NCBI RefSeq assembly: GCF_900129285.1
Contig: NZ_FQUW01000022.1
Location: forward strand, 1-47,243
Source of the DNA: Desulfofundulus australicus DSM 11792
GTDB taxonomy: Bacteria > Bacillota > Desulfotomaculia > Desulfotomaculales > Desulfovirgulaceae
Direction: 5' to 3'
DNA length: 47,243 nucleotides
Translations under genes and position numbers: made by a program
Shown: piece after piece, positions 31,077 to 38,888 of the stretch
Layout: each line of letters begins with the position of its first letter
Numbering within the stretch: position 1 is the stretch's first letter
Notes under the pieces: generated by a model
Database searches by the model: none
What the model saw: the letters and a program-made list of their open reading frames with translations, nothing else
What the model was told of the DNA's origin: nothing

Positions 31077-32705
31077 ATGATGGATTATCCCCTTTCCATA
31101 AGGAGCATTCTCTACCGGGTTAAAACCATATTCCCCAGGAAAGAGATTGTTTCCCGGGACTTTTCCGGTATTTTCCGGTACAATTACGGCCAGATGTACA
31201 GGAGAACCTGCCAGCTGGCCCATGCTTTAAGAAAATTAGGGATCCAGCAGGGAGATAAAGTTGCTTCCTTTGCCTGGAACAATCACCGTCACCTGGAGCT
31301 GTATTTTGCCGTACCCTGCTATGGAGCCATATTGAACACGGTCAATATTCGCCTGTTCCGGGATCATCTTATTCACTGTATTAACTTTGCGGAAAACAAG
31401 GTAATGTTCATCGATGAAGATCTGGTACCGGTTATTGAAGATATCCAGGGAGAGCTCAAAACTGTCAGGGCCTATGTAATTATGACCGATAAGACGGAAC
31501 TGCCGCCGACCACCCTGTTCCCTGTGTACTCCTACGAAGAACTGATCAAAGATGAACCCGAGGAATACGATTTCCCCTACCTGGACGAATGGACGCCGGC
31601 CATCATGGCCTACACCACCGCTACCACCGGCTTCCCTAAAGGTGTTCTTTACACCCACAGGGGTATCTATATTCACAGCCTCTCTATTCTGGTGGGGGAA
31701 CTGGGGGCCAACGAAAGGGATGTGTGCATGCCCATTGTGCCCATGTTCCACGTCAACGCCTGGTGCAGGCCGTATGCGGACGCGCTGGTAGGGGCCAAGC
31801 AGGTCCTCCCGGGGAGCAGGCCCACACCAAAGGATTTTTGCGAATTGATTCATAATGAAAGGGTAACCCACAGTTCCGGGGTGCCGACCATCTGGATGGG
31901 GATTTTAAACCATGTGCTGGAGAACCCGGGTAAATATGATTTTAGCTGTGTAAGGTGCTTTATTTCCGGTGGCGCTCCCCTGCCCGCCAAGCTCATAGAA
32001 GATTACGAAAAGAAACTGGGAGTTGCCCTCTACCAGGGTTACGGGCAGACGGAAACCACGCCTGTAACGCTAATCTGTTATCCCAAAAGTTACCTGGAAG
32101 ATCTGCCCGAGCCGGATAAATATATCCTGCGGGCCAAAACAGGCCTGCTGCTTCCCGGTCTGGAAATGAGGGTGGTAAATGAAAAAGGTGAGGAAGTCAA
32201 GCACGATGGTAAAGAAATGGGAGAGCTGCTTTTAAAGGGGCCCTGGGTAATCAAGGAATACTATAAGGATCCGGAAAAGACCAGGGAGTCATTTATTGAT
32301 GGCTGGTTCAGAACAGGCGATATTGTTACCATCGACGAAGAGGGTTATGTTCAGGTGGTGGACCGGACCAAAGATCTGATCAAGAGCGGTGGCGAGTGGA
32401 TATCCTCGGTTGACCTGGAAAACCATCTAATGGGGCACCCCGCCGTGGCTGAAGCGGCCGTAATAGCCATACCCCATGAAAAGTGGCAGGAAAGGCCGCT
32501 GGCCTGCGTGGTTTTGAAGCCGGAAGCACGGGGCAGGGTAACCAGGGAAGAGCTAAAAGATTTCCTGCGGGATAAGGTTGCTCGCTGGTGGCTGCCCGAT
32601 GAAATAGTTTTTGTTGAGGAAATTCCCAAGACCAGCGTGGGCAAATTTTCCAAGCGGGTGTTGCGGCAGCTCTACCAGGAGGGCAAGCTTACGGATGCCT
32701 ATTAA
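31077..32705 (+). CDS. AMP-dependent acyl-CoA ligase
   Basis: A 542-aa ANL-superfamily ligase, the third in the window. Motifs: YTTATTGFPKGVLYTHRG (~180), YQGYGQTETTPV (~322), GWFRTGDIVTIDEEGYV (~408) and KTSVGKFSKRVLRQL at the C-terminus with the catalytic Lys. The GYGQTE and WYR-type variations (DKVARWWLPDE) resemble the medium-chain/FadD3-like ligases of Firmicutes. ATG 31077 sits about 9 bases after GGGG; GTG 31068 overlaps the ribosome site. It lies 147 bp after the membrane protein gene and is probably in the same unit. Confidence 0.9.
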   Translation: MMDYPLSIRSILYRVKTIFPRKEIVSRDFSGIFRYNYGQMYRRTCQLAHALRKLGIQQGDKVASFAWNNHRHLELYFAVPCYGAILNTVNIRLFRDHLIHCINFAENKVMFIDEDLVPVIEDIQGELKTVRAYVIMTDKTELPPTTLFPVYSYEELIKDEPEEYDFPYLDEWTPAIMAYTTATTGFPKGVLYTHRGIYIHSLSILVGELGANERDVCMPIVPMFHVNAWCRPYADALVGAKQVLPGSRPTPKDFCELIHNERVTHSSGVPTIWMGILNHVLENPGKYDFSCVRCFISGGAPLPAKLIEDYEKKLGVALYQGYGQTETTPVTLICYPKSYLEDLPEPDKYILRAKTGLLLPGLEMRVVNEKGEEVKHDGKEMGELLLKGPWVIKEYYKDPEKTRESFIDGWFRTGDIVTIDEEGYVQVVDRTKDLIKSGGEWISSVDLENHLMGHPAVAEAAVIAIPHEKWQERPLACVVLKPEARGRVTREELKDFLRDKVARWWLPDEIVFVEEIPKTSVGKFSKRVLRQLYQEGKLTDAY

Positions 32706-32761
32706 CCGGTATAATATTAGAATATTTAACCGGTTTAAAATTTAAATAATATTTGTTAAAT

Positions 32762-32774
32762 ATTGTTTCGTTAA
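32762..32774. promoter_or_regulatory. Candidate activator site before ferredoxin cluster
   Basis: ATTGTTTCGTTAA reads TTAACGAAACAAT on the minus strand, sharing GAAAC with the other candidate sites. It is about 160 bases upstream of the predicted sigma-54 start. Confidence 0.3.
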
Positions 32775-32803
32775 CCCGGTGCGTTTAAATGCAAGGGATA
32801 TAA

Positions 32804-32835
32804 ACCCGGGATCTGCCGGCCGGCAGAACCCGGGT
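32804..32835 (+). terminator. Hairpin after acyl-CoA ligase
   Basis: ACCCGGG (32804-32810) pairs with CCCGGGT (32829-32835) around an inner perfect palindrome CTGCCGGCCGGCAG (32813-32826). No T-run follows. It could be a terminator-like hairpin for the ligase unit. Confidence 0.55.
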
Positions 32836-32902
32836 ATGTGGTATTATGTAAATTTATCTGCCTGCAACTATCACGCAACTTTTTATTTTTAACCATAAAT
32901 GA

Positions 32903-32918
32903 TGGTAATGATTTTGCT
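32903..32918 (+). promoter_or_regulatory. Sigma-54 (-24/-12) promoter of ferredoxin cluster
   Basis: TGGTAATGATTTTGCT: GG 32904-32905, GC 32916-32917, spacing 10, TTTGC at -12. Predicted start near 32929, about 32 bases before TTG 32961. Confidence 0.65.
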
Positions 32919-32960
32919 TGCCGGTAAAAGGATGAAAATTAAACTCCGGGGGTGTATACC

Positions 32961-33785
32961 TTGTGTCAGTCCTGCGTGCAGCATGGTGATGGTGGTAAGT
33001 GGTACCTCAATACCAATAATTACGCCATGAAAATGTACAAGCTGCGTAAAAAGGAGGTTCAGCGTAAAGGAGCTGAGGCCAACCCGCAGACCATGGCCGA
33101 GGACCTGATAAAAGAAGCCATTGAGGCCAGGGCCCTGCGTCCGGATAATTTCCCCATGCTTAAAAGAAGGGCAGAACAGCTGAGCCTGGCCGTACACTTC
33201 GGGCAGGTGGTAACGCTGCAGGAAGTGCAGGCCATTATGGATATTGCCTATCCCATTGCCAGAATGACCTGTGCCTGCCGCCGTCAGGTGCGGGGCATGA
33301 AGGATCGCGATAACTTTTATTGTATGGGCCTGGGCGTGGGGATGTTCAAGTGGGAGCGCTGGCCGGAAACATACCGGGGCGGGGTTGAGTTTTTGACCCC
33401 GCAGGAGGCCAAGGAGTGGCTCGCCGAGATCAATAAAAAGGGTATGGTGCACACTTTCTGGACTTTTGGTACGCCATACATCGGCGGCATTTGTAACTGT
33501 GAATATCCGGTTTGCCTGGGCATCAGGAACCGGCTGGATTTTGATATCCATGTTTTGCGCAAGGGTGAATATTATGCCGTGGTTAACCAGGAATTGTGTT
33601 CCGGATGTGGTCGCTGCCTGGAACGCTGCCAGTTTGGAGCGGTGAAATTCGAGGTATCCCGTTCCAAAGCCATCATTGATGCCCAGAAGTGCTTCGGCTG
33701 TGGTCTCTGCCAGACTACGTGCAAGAATAACGCCATCACCCTGGTTGACCGTAACGTTTCACCGCTTACGGCCAGCCTCTGGTAG
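32961..33785 (+). CDS. Ferredoxin-domain protein with novel N-terminal Cys motifs
   Basis: A 274-aa protein. Residues ~200-265 hold a two-cluster [4Fe-4S] ferredoxin domain: CSGCGRCLERC and CFGCGLCQTTC (both C-x2-C-x2-C-x3-C). The N-terminal ~200 residues I do not recognise; they contain CQSC at the start, TCACRRQ and FYCMG near ~105-120, and GICNCEYPVC near 180, so additional metal sites are likely. TTG 32961 is 8 bases after GGGGG; GTG 32952 overlaps that site. It is first of a three-gene cluster with a small ferredoxin and a Cys-rich protein of unknown function. An electron-transfer role is likely. Confidence 0.85.
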   Translation: MCQSCVQHGDGGKWYLNTNNYAMKMYKLRKKEVQRKGAEANPQTMAEDLIKEAIEARALRPDNFPMLKRRAEQLSLAVHFGQVVTLQEVQAIMDIAYPIARMTCACRRQVRGMKDRDNFYCMGLGVGMFKWERWPETYRGGVEFLTPQEAKEWLAEINKKGMVHTFWTFGTPYIGGICNCEYPVCLGIRNRLDFDIHVLRKGEYYAVVNQELCSGCGRCLERCQFGAVKFEVSRSKAIIDAQKCFGCGLCQTTCKNNAITLVDRNVSPLTASLW

Positions 33786-33799
33786 GGAGGAAAGCAAGC

Positions 33800-34075
33800 A
33801 TGATCATTCCCGTCATCAATATTGACCGGAAGAAATGTACCTCACCGCTGGATTGTGCCGTCTGCCTGCGCCAATGTCCCCAGGCGGTTTTTAAGGCGAA
33901 GCCTGCTAAAGTATATAAATTCCGGGAGACCCCGGAAAACGAGTATATTATTACAGCACCATACTGGCCGGCCTGTACCGGTTGCCGGGAATGCGTACAA
34001 CGCTGTCCGACGGGAGCCATAACCATTGAATACCGGGAAATACCGGAGGGCAAGGAGGAAGGTAATAATGGCTAG
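33800..34075 (+). CDS. Small 2x[4Fe-4S] ferredoxin-like protein
   Basis: A 91-aa protein with two Cys clusters: residues 13-26 (C-x5-C-x2-C-x3-C, CAVCLRQCP) and about 59-70 (CTGCRECVQRCP, C-x2-C-x2-C-x3-C). The first cluster has an insert of three residues, typical of some dicluster ferredoxins. GGGAGG precedes ATG 33800. Its stop overlaps the next gene by 8 bases, so both are translationally coupled. It likely carries electrons for the upstream 274-aa protein or for the AOR. Confidence 0.9.
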   Translation: MIIPVINIDRKKCTSPLDCAVCLRQCPQAVFKAKPAKVYKFRETPENEYIITAPYWPACTGCRECVQRCPTGAITIEYREIPEGKEEGNNG

Positions 34076-34628
34076 GGTTTATCCCGAGTATGACTATGAC
34101 CTGGCAGATGAAATTATCCTGGGATTGCGTAATTATGCCGCCCGTCTCCGGGAAGGCCTGGTTGAGCCATTGAATGACCAGGGAGATAAGGAGAGAGCCG
34201 GGCTTCAGGCAATTCAGGCATTAAAAAATTATGCCCGGGATTTAATGCGGAAGTCTATAGAACTGGGCAACAAATATAAAGATCGCACGGCAGAGGTCAT
34301 GGAAGCGGTAGCGGCTAAAACGGGCATTTATTTCCCCTGCCTGCCCCAGCGTTACCTGGAAATCTTTATGCTGGCAATACGGCCGGAGGACAAGTGGAAG
34401 ATCAACGAAGCCAACCCGGCCAGGTTTGTTTTTACAGTCAGTGATTGCGCTTTTCACCGTTCCTTAAAAGAGGAAGCAGGGGGTGAACTGTCCTGCGGGG
34501 AAATCTGCCTCAGCATGTTGCACACCCTGTACCAGGAGCTGGGCATGAATGTGGAAGTCAGCTTAAAGCAGGATTCATGCGGTGGCGGAGGATGCAGTTT
34601 TGTAGCCGTATATAAGGGTATGAACTAG
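34068..34628 (+). CDS. Cys-rich protein of unknown function
   Basis: A 186-aa soluble protein I do not recognise with certainty. Residues ~1-95 are mostly helical and charged; ~100-186 show alternating strands and cysteines: SDCAFHRS, SCGEICLS and DSCGGGGCSF at the C-terminus. The Cys pattern suggests a metal or Fe-S site. The last half looks loosely like hydrocarbon-binding (V4R-like) or thiazoline hydrolase-like proteins, but this is weak. ATG 34068 has AAGGAGGAAGG upstream and overlaps the ferredoxin stop by 8 bases; an in-frame ATG at 34026 lies without a ribosome site and is rejected. Confidence 0.75.
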   Translation: MARVYPEYDYDLADEIILGLRNYAARLREGLVEPLNDQGDKERAGLQAIQALKNYARDLMRKSIELGNKYKDRTAEVMEAVAAKTGIYFPCLPQRYLEIFMLAIRPEDKWKINEANPARFVFTVSDCAFHRSLKEEAGGELSCGEICLSMLHTLYQELGMNVEVSLKQDSCGGGGCSFVAVYKGMN

Positions 34629-34686
34629 TGCAGGTGGCTCCTGCTATAAAAGCAGGGCACTTTAAAGGGTTTGCCAGCAATCTATG

Positions 34687-34712
34687 CGGGCCTGTTCAAG
34701 GCCCCTTTTTTA
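34687..34712 (+). terminator. Terminator after ferredoxin cluster
   Basis: GGGCC (34688-34692) pairs with GGCCC (34700-34704) around a 7-nt loop, followed by a run of six T. Confidence 0.6.
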
Positions 34713-34720
34713 AATTGGAA

Positions 34721-34769
34721 GAAACGTTTCATAATTTAGCTGCTGTGGTTCCAGATTGAAACATTTTTG
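34721..34769. promoter_or_regulatory. Pair of TGAAAC sites upstream of the sigma-54 activator gene
   Basis: GAAACGTTTCATAAT (34721-34735) contains the perfect palindrome GAAACGTTTC (34721-34730). TTGAAACATTTTTG follows at 34756-34769. They lie about 140-190 bases upstream of the predicted sigma-54 start, a normal distance for activator sites. The rest of 34770-34995 shows no gene. Confidence 0.6.
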
Positions 34770-34881
34770 ATGGCGGGTCCTGTATAACGGGTCTTTTCCG
34801 ATCATCTTGAATGTATATTTGGCCTGTAAATTTGACCGGTTGGACCGGTATTTTTAATATTTTTTAAAAATTATAATAATC

Positions 34882-34897
34882 TGGTAACAGATTTGCT
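34882..34897 (+). promoter_or_regulatory. Sigma-54 (-24/-12) promoter of activator gene
   Basis: TGGTAACAGATTTGCT: GG 34883-34884, GC 34895-34896, spacing 10, TTTGC at -12. Predicted start near 34908, 88 bases before ATG 34996. Suggests positive autoregulation. Confidence 0.65.
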
Positions 34898-34995
34898 AGG
34901 CAACCTTTCTAAATACTTTAAATAACAGCTCCGACAGCCTGGGCCTGGTGAATTTGAGTTAAGGATAATTTCTGAATTGACAGGGAAGAAGTTCT

Positions 34996-36927
34996 ATGAG
35001 CGGGCAGAAAATTAGCGTGATTTCTCCCTACCCGGAGTTTACCAGCATCGCCTGTCAGCTGGCCAGGGAAATGAACCTGGATATTATTGTCTGTGAAGAT
35101 TTGATGAACCTGGATAAGCTGGTTCAGGAATGGGAAAAGGAAAATAAGGTGGAAGTTATTGTTGCCAGGAGGGAGACTGCCAGCACTTTAAGAAAGCAGG
35201 TTACCATTCCCGTGGTGGCCGTGGGAATTACCAGTTTTGACATAGCGGAGGCAGTGCACAGGGCAAAGGCTGCGGGTTCGAAAATCATCCTGCTGGATTA
35301 TGAGTGTGCGCTGCAAAAATTTGATTACACCAGGATTGCGGAAGTGGTGGAAGTAGACCTGAAGGTTTTTTTATACCGGAGTAAGGAGCAGCTGGACGGT
35401 GTTCTCCAGCAGATTACCGGCCGGGCAGCGGATGCGGTTATCTGTACCGGCATTTATGCTCTGAGAAAAGCGAAAGAAAAGGGGTTAAATTGTTTTCTAG
35501 TTCATAACAGCCGCGAAAGTATCTATAATGCCATGAAAAAGGCTTATGAAATAGCCCGGGTGCCCTTAAAAACCCTGCGTCCCTGTGATTCCCTGCAGGC
35601 TATTTATAATAATGCCTTTGATGGTATACTCGCGGTGGAAAAGGGCAGGATTGCCATTTTAAATCCGGTGGCGGAAAAAATAACCGGGCTTAAAGCTGCA
35701 GATGTCCTCGGCCGGCCCATTTCGGAAGTCTGCCGTATCAATGCCGTTTGCCGGGCGTTGTATGGCGATGGGAGGGACGTCAACGAGCATGTCCTGCACA
35801 TAGGTGATCTGCCCCTGGTGGTGAACCGGGCCACCGTGTTGCTGGGCCGGAACGAGTACGGGGTTATTGTTACCTTTCAGGCGGCGGATAAAATACGCCG
35901 CATGGAAGCCAAATTGAGACAGGAACTGAATAACAAAGGGCTGATAGCCAAATTTAGATTTAATGATATAATTGGCCGCAGCATTATGATTCAGGAAACC
36001 ATCCGGGAGGCGAGGCAGTATGCCCGCTCGGATGCTGCCGTTTTAATTACGGGGGAAAGCGGCACCGGCAAAGAGTTGTTTGCCCAGAGCATGCACAATG
36101 AGAGTAACCGGCGGGATGGTCCCTTTGTGGCGGTAAACTGCGCCGCCCTGCCGGAAAACTTGCTGGAAAGCGAGCTATTTGGTTATGAAGACGGGGCCTT
36201 CACGGGGGCACGTAAAGGAGGGAAACGGGGTTTATTCAACCTGGCCCATGGCGGGACAATTTTTCTGGATGAGATAGGAGAATTAAGCCTTAATTTACAG
36301 GCCAAACTCCTGCGTGTCCTGCAGGAAAAAGTGATCATGCCGGTGGGCGGGCAAACCGTTATTCCCGTGGATGTGAGGGTAATCAGCGCTACCAATCAGG
36401 ATCTGGTGGCCGCGATAAATGAGGGGCGCTTTCGAGCGGACCTTTACTTCAGGCTCAATGTCTTGAACCTGCACATTCCACCCCTCCGGGAAAGGCTGGA
36501 AGATGTGCCGGAGCTGTTCAGGTATTTCCTTGAGCGCCTGGCCGGCCCGGATAGTATGAAATCCTTTAATATTACCGGTGATATGCTGGAGGCCTTGAAA
36601 GATTACCTGTGGCCGGGTAACGTCAGGGAACTGGAAGGGTTTGTGGAAAGATATGTGGCCCTTGGTGAAGAGAATATAGATACACACGCCACATTTTACA
36701 GGTTGTTATATAAGTTGACCAGTGCCGGGAACATTGCCTTTATGAAAGATAACAGCAATCAGCTGACCATAGAGCTGGGCAGTTTACCTTATATGGAGAA
36801 ACAGATCATTTCCCAGGCCATAAAGTTGATCCGGGGGAACAGGAGTGAAATGGCGAAAATATTGGGAATCAGCCGCACCACTTTGTGGAAAAAACTAAAG
36901 GAGCTGAATATTGAGCTGCCCAAATAA
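34996..36927 (+). CDS. Sigma-54-dependent activator with PrpR-type sensor domain
   Basis: A 643-aa enhancer-binding protein. Residues ~1-190 resemble the PrpR N-terminal receptor domain ([19 protein letters not shown] start); ~205-310 is a PAS domain ([20 protein letters not shown]); ~320-560 the AAA+ domain with Walker A GESGTGKE (~352) and the sigma-54 contact loop GAFTGA (~399); ~600-643 a Fis-type helix-turn-helix ([20 protein letters not shown]). PrpR-family proteins sense small acids or acyl derivatives. AGGGAAG precedes ATG 34996. With the sigma-54 promoters before several catabolic units, it is the likely activator of the 11-34 kb region and of itself. Confidence 0.93.
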   Translation: MSGQKISVISPYPEFTSIACQLAREMNLDIIVCEDLMNLDKLVQEWEKENKVEVIVARRETASTLRKQVTIPVVAVGITSFDIAEAVHRAKAAGSKIILLDYECALQKFDYTRIAEVVEVDLKVFLYRSKEQLDGVLQQITGRAADAVICTGIYALRKAKEKGLNCFLVHNSRESIYNAMKKAYEIARVPLKTLRPCDSLQAIYNNAFDGILAVEKGRIAILNPVAEKITGLKAADVLGRPISEVCRINAVCRALYGDGRDVNEHVLHIGDLPLVVNRATVLLGRNEYGVIVTFQAADKIRRMEAKLRQELNNKGLIAKFRFNDIIGRSIMIQETIREARQYARSDAAVLITGESGTGKELFAQSMHNESNRRDGPFVAVNCAALPENLLESELFGYEDGAFTGARKGGKRGLFNLAHGGTIFLDEIGELSLNLQAKLLRVLQEKVIMPVGGQTVIPVDVRVISATNQDLVAAINEGRFRADLYFRLNVLNLHIPPLRERLEDVPELFRYFLERLAGPDSMKSFNITGDMLEALKDYLWPGNVRELEGFVERYVALGEENIDTHATFYRLLYKLTSAGNIAFMKDNSNQLTIELGSLPYMEKQIISQAIKLIRGNRSEMAKILGISRTTLWKKLKELNIELPK

Positions 36928-36969
36928 TGAACAAATGTTGAAATCGTGCCTGCCCGGCCACTCTACCCC

Positions 36970-36998
36970 TTGTCTTGACAGGGAAAGTCAGTTAAAAT
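36970..36998 (+). promoter_or_regulatory. Sigma-A promoter of pdxST
   Basis: TTGTCT (36970-36975) and TAAAAT (36993-36998) are 17 bases apart. An overlapping TTGACA at 36975 has no -10 at good spacing. Confidence 0.5.
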
Positions 36999-37038
36999 AA
37001 TGGAGTAAACTTGATAGTGTCGATTGGGGGAAGCTGAC

Positions 37039-37923
37039 GTGGCGGAAAAGGGAACCTGGACCGTGAAAAAAGGTCTGGCGGAAATGCTCAAGGGCGGCGT
37101 AATTATGGACGTGACCACGCCGGAACAGGCCAGGATTGCCGAGGAAGCCGGCGCCTGTGCCGTGATGGCCCTGGAGAGGGTACCTGCCGATATCCGGGCG
37201 GCCGGTGGAGTGGCCCGCATGGCTGATCCAGAGGTTATACTGCGGATTATGGATGCCGTAACCATTCCGGTCATGGCCAAGGTGCGTATCGGCCACTTTG
37301 TGGAGGCTCAAATTTTAGAAGAACTGGGCGTGGATTATATAGACGAGAGTGAAGTGCTCACCCCGGCGGATGAGCACCACCATATTGACAAACATAAGTT
37401 TAAGGTGCCCTTTGTCTGTGGTGCCCGCAACCTGGGGGAAGCGCTGCGGCGTATAGCCGAGGGCGCTGCCATGATCCGGACCAAGGGAGAGCCGGGTACG
37501 GGAAATGTGGTGGAAGCCGTACGTCATATGCGCATGATGATGGCTGAAATCCGGCGGGTACAAAACATGCCCCGGGAGGAACTGATGGCCCTGGCCAAAG
37601 AGATGGGGGCTCCCTATGAGCTGCTGCTGCAGGTGGCCGAGCAGGGCCGCCTGCCGGTGGTGAATTTTGCTGCCGGCGGCATTGCCACCCCGGCCGATGC
37701 GGCGCTGATGATGCAGCTGGGTGCCGATGGCATTTTTGTGGGTTCGGGAATATTCAAATCCAAGAACCCGGCGGCCCGGGCGCGGGCCATTGTAGCTGCC
37801 ACCACCCATTATAACGATCCGAAGGTGCTGGCCGAGGTATCCAGGAACCTGGGCGAAGCCATGCCCGGCCTGGAAATTGCTACCATTGCACCCGAACAGA
37901 GGATGCAGGAACGCGGCTGGTAA
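37039..37923 (+). CDS. pdxS: Pyridoxal 5'-phosphate synthase subunit PdxS
   Basis: A 294-aa TIM-barrel synthase that, with PdxT, makes PLP from ribose 5-phosphate, glyceraldehyde 3-phosphate and glutamine-derived ammonia. Catalytic lysines are visible in VMAKVRIGH (~79) and [13 protein letters not shown] (~148). Family-typical GGVIMDV lies near residue 20. GTG 37039 is selected with GGGGGAAG about 8 bases upstream; the TTG at 37024 precedes the ribosome site. It is followed 30 bp later by pdxT, the normal order. PLP is also the cofactor of the aminotransferase at 38889. Confidence 0.96.
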   Translation: MAEKGTWTVKKGLAEMLKGGVIMDVTTPEQARIAEEAGACAVMALERVPADIRAAGGVARMADPEVILRIMDAVTIPVMAKVRIGHFVEAQILEELGVDYIDESEVLTPADEHHHIDKHKFKVPFVCGARNLGEALRRIAEGAAMIRTKGEPGTGNVVEAVRHMRMMMAEIRRVQNMPREELMALAKEMGAPYELLLQVAEQGRLPVVNFAAGGIATPADAALMMQLGADGIFVGSGIFKSKNPAARARAIVAATTHYNDPKVLAEVSRNLGEAMPGLEIATIAPEQRMQERGW

Positions 37924-37953
37924 TTAAGCAACAGGGAAGGAAGTATAAGAGAC

Positions 37954-38535
37954 ATGTTAATTGGAGTGCTGGCCCTGCAGGGGGCTTTCCGGGAGCATCA
38001 GGAAATGCTGGCCTCTTTAGGGGTGGAGTCCCGCCAGGTACGCAAGCCGGAGCAGCTGGAGGGAATAGATGGCCTGATCATCCCGGGTGGTGAGAGCACC
38101 ACCATGGGTAAATTACTGCAGGATTACCACCTGTTTGAACCAATCCGGCAGATGGCACTGCAGGGGATGCCGGTATTTGGCACCTGTGCCGGGCTTATTT
38201 TGCTGGCCCGTGAAATTACCGGTTCCAGCCAGCCCCGGCTGGGCCTGATGGATATAACGGTGGCAAGAAATGCTTTTGGGCGGCAGGTGGAGAGTTTTGA
38301 GGTGGACCTGAGCGTACCCGTTCTGGGGGAGGAACCGCTGCGGGCGGTTTTTATACGCGCTCCCTATATTGTCAGTACAGGTCCGGAAGTGGAAGTGCTG
38401 GCCAGGTACGGGGATAAAATTGTGCTGGCCCGGCAGGGCCGCTTTATAGGCTGTGCCTTTCACCCCGAACTTACTGACGATACCCGCCTGCACCGCCTGT
38501 TCCTTGAGCAATGTGGTTTAAAAAAGGCCGATTAA
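37954..38535 (+). CDS. pdxT: Pyridoxal 5'-phosphate synthase glutaminase subunit PdxT
   Basis: A 193-aa class I-type glutamine amidotransferase. The nucleophile elbow is GTCAGLI (Cys ~76), the GGESTT loop is at ~47, and the His-Glu pair is in HPEL (~170). It hydrolyses glutamine and channels ammonia to PdxS. ATG 37954 has AGGGAAGGAAG upstream. Full length for the family (about 190 aa). Confidence 0.96.
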   Translation: MLIGVLALQGAFREHQEMLASLGVESRQVRKPEQLEGIDGLIIPGGESTTMGKLLQDYHLFEPIRQMALQGMPVFGTCAGLILLAREITGSSQPRLGLMDITVARNAFGRQVESFEVDLSVPVLGEEPLRAVFIRAPYIVSTGPEVEVLARYGDKIVLARQGRFIGCAFHPELTDDTRLHRLFLEQCGLKKAD

Positions 38536-38539
38536 AGTG

Positions 38540-38568
38540 TTGCCAAAAGTCCCGGCTTGTAGTATTAT
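38540..38568 (+). promoter_or_regulatory. Sigma-A promoter of the T-box/serine operon
   Basis: TTGCCA (38540-38545) and TATTAT (38563-38568) with a 17-bp spacer. Predicted start near 38575, just before the T-box leader. Confidence 0.65.
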
Positions 38569-38583
38569 GTAATTCAGGTTCAA

Positions 38584-38853
38584 AATATAGCAAACCCAAT
38601 GCAGGGGTAGAGTAGCCAGAAGGGCCTTTTCAGAGAGCCGGTGGTTGCTGTGAACCGGTAAGGTGTCTGGTGAAAGAGCTCCCCGAAGGGGACCTGCTGA
38701 AAACAGAAGTAGGCAGGTACGGGTCAGTTCCGTTATCACGTTTGAGGGGGCAGGTAAGTGGGTTAATCTTGCCTGTCAAGTAGGGTGGCACCGCGGGAGT
38801 ATCCTCTCGTCCCTGTTGGTCTCGGCCAGCATGGGATGGGAGGTTTAATTTTT
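38584..38853 (+). promoter_or_regulatory. T-box leader (probably tRNA-Ser-responsive)
   Basis: A class I T-box riboswitch. Stem I starts with GCAGG (38601-38605), pairs with CCTGC (38693-38697), and contains the AGAGAGCCGGTGGTT segment (38632-38646). The T-box sequence itself, AGGGTGGCACCGCGGGAG, is at 38782-38799. The competing terminator is CCTCTCGTCCC (38803-38813) with GGGATGGGAGG (38832-38842, two wobbles), followed by TTTAATTTTTT. The specifier cannot be fixed by eye; TCC (Ser) at 38680-38682 is a candidate. The serine-biosynthesis genes downstream support tRNA-Ser. Uncharged tRNA would allow read-through. Confidence 0.9.
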
Positions 38854-38888
38854 TATGGCACTAAATTAATAACTGGGGGAGAGGATTC

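Noticed and set aside
32952-32960. GTGTATAC as a second HutC-type operator
   Set aside because: It fits GTNTANAC but is not a palindrome of useful length, lies over a start codon region, and similar octamers occur inside genes.
36975-37001. TTGACA with AATAAT as pdxST promoter
   Set aside because: The spacer is only 15 bases; the overlapping TTGTCT-17-TAAAAT is preferred.
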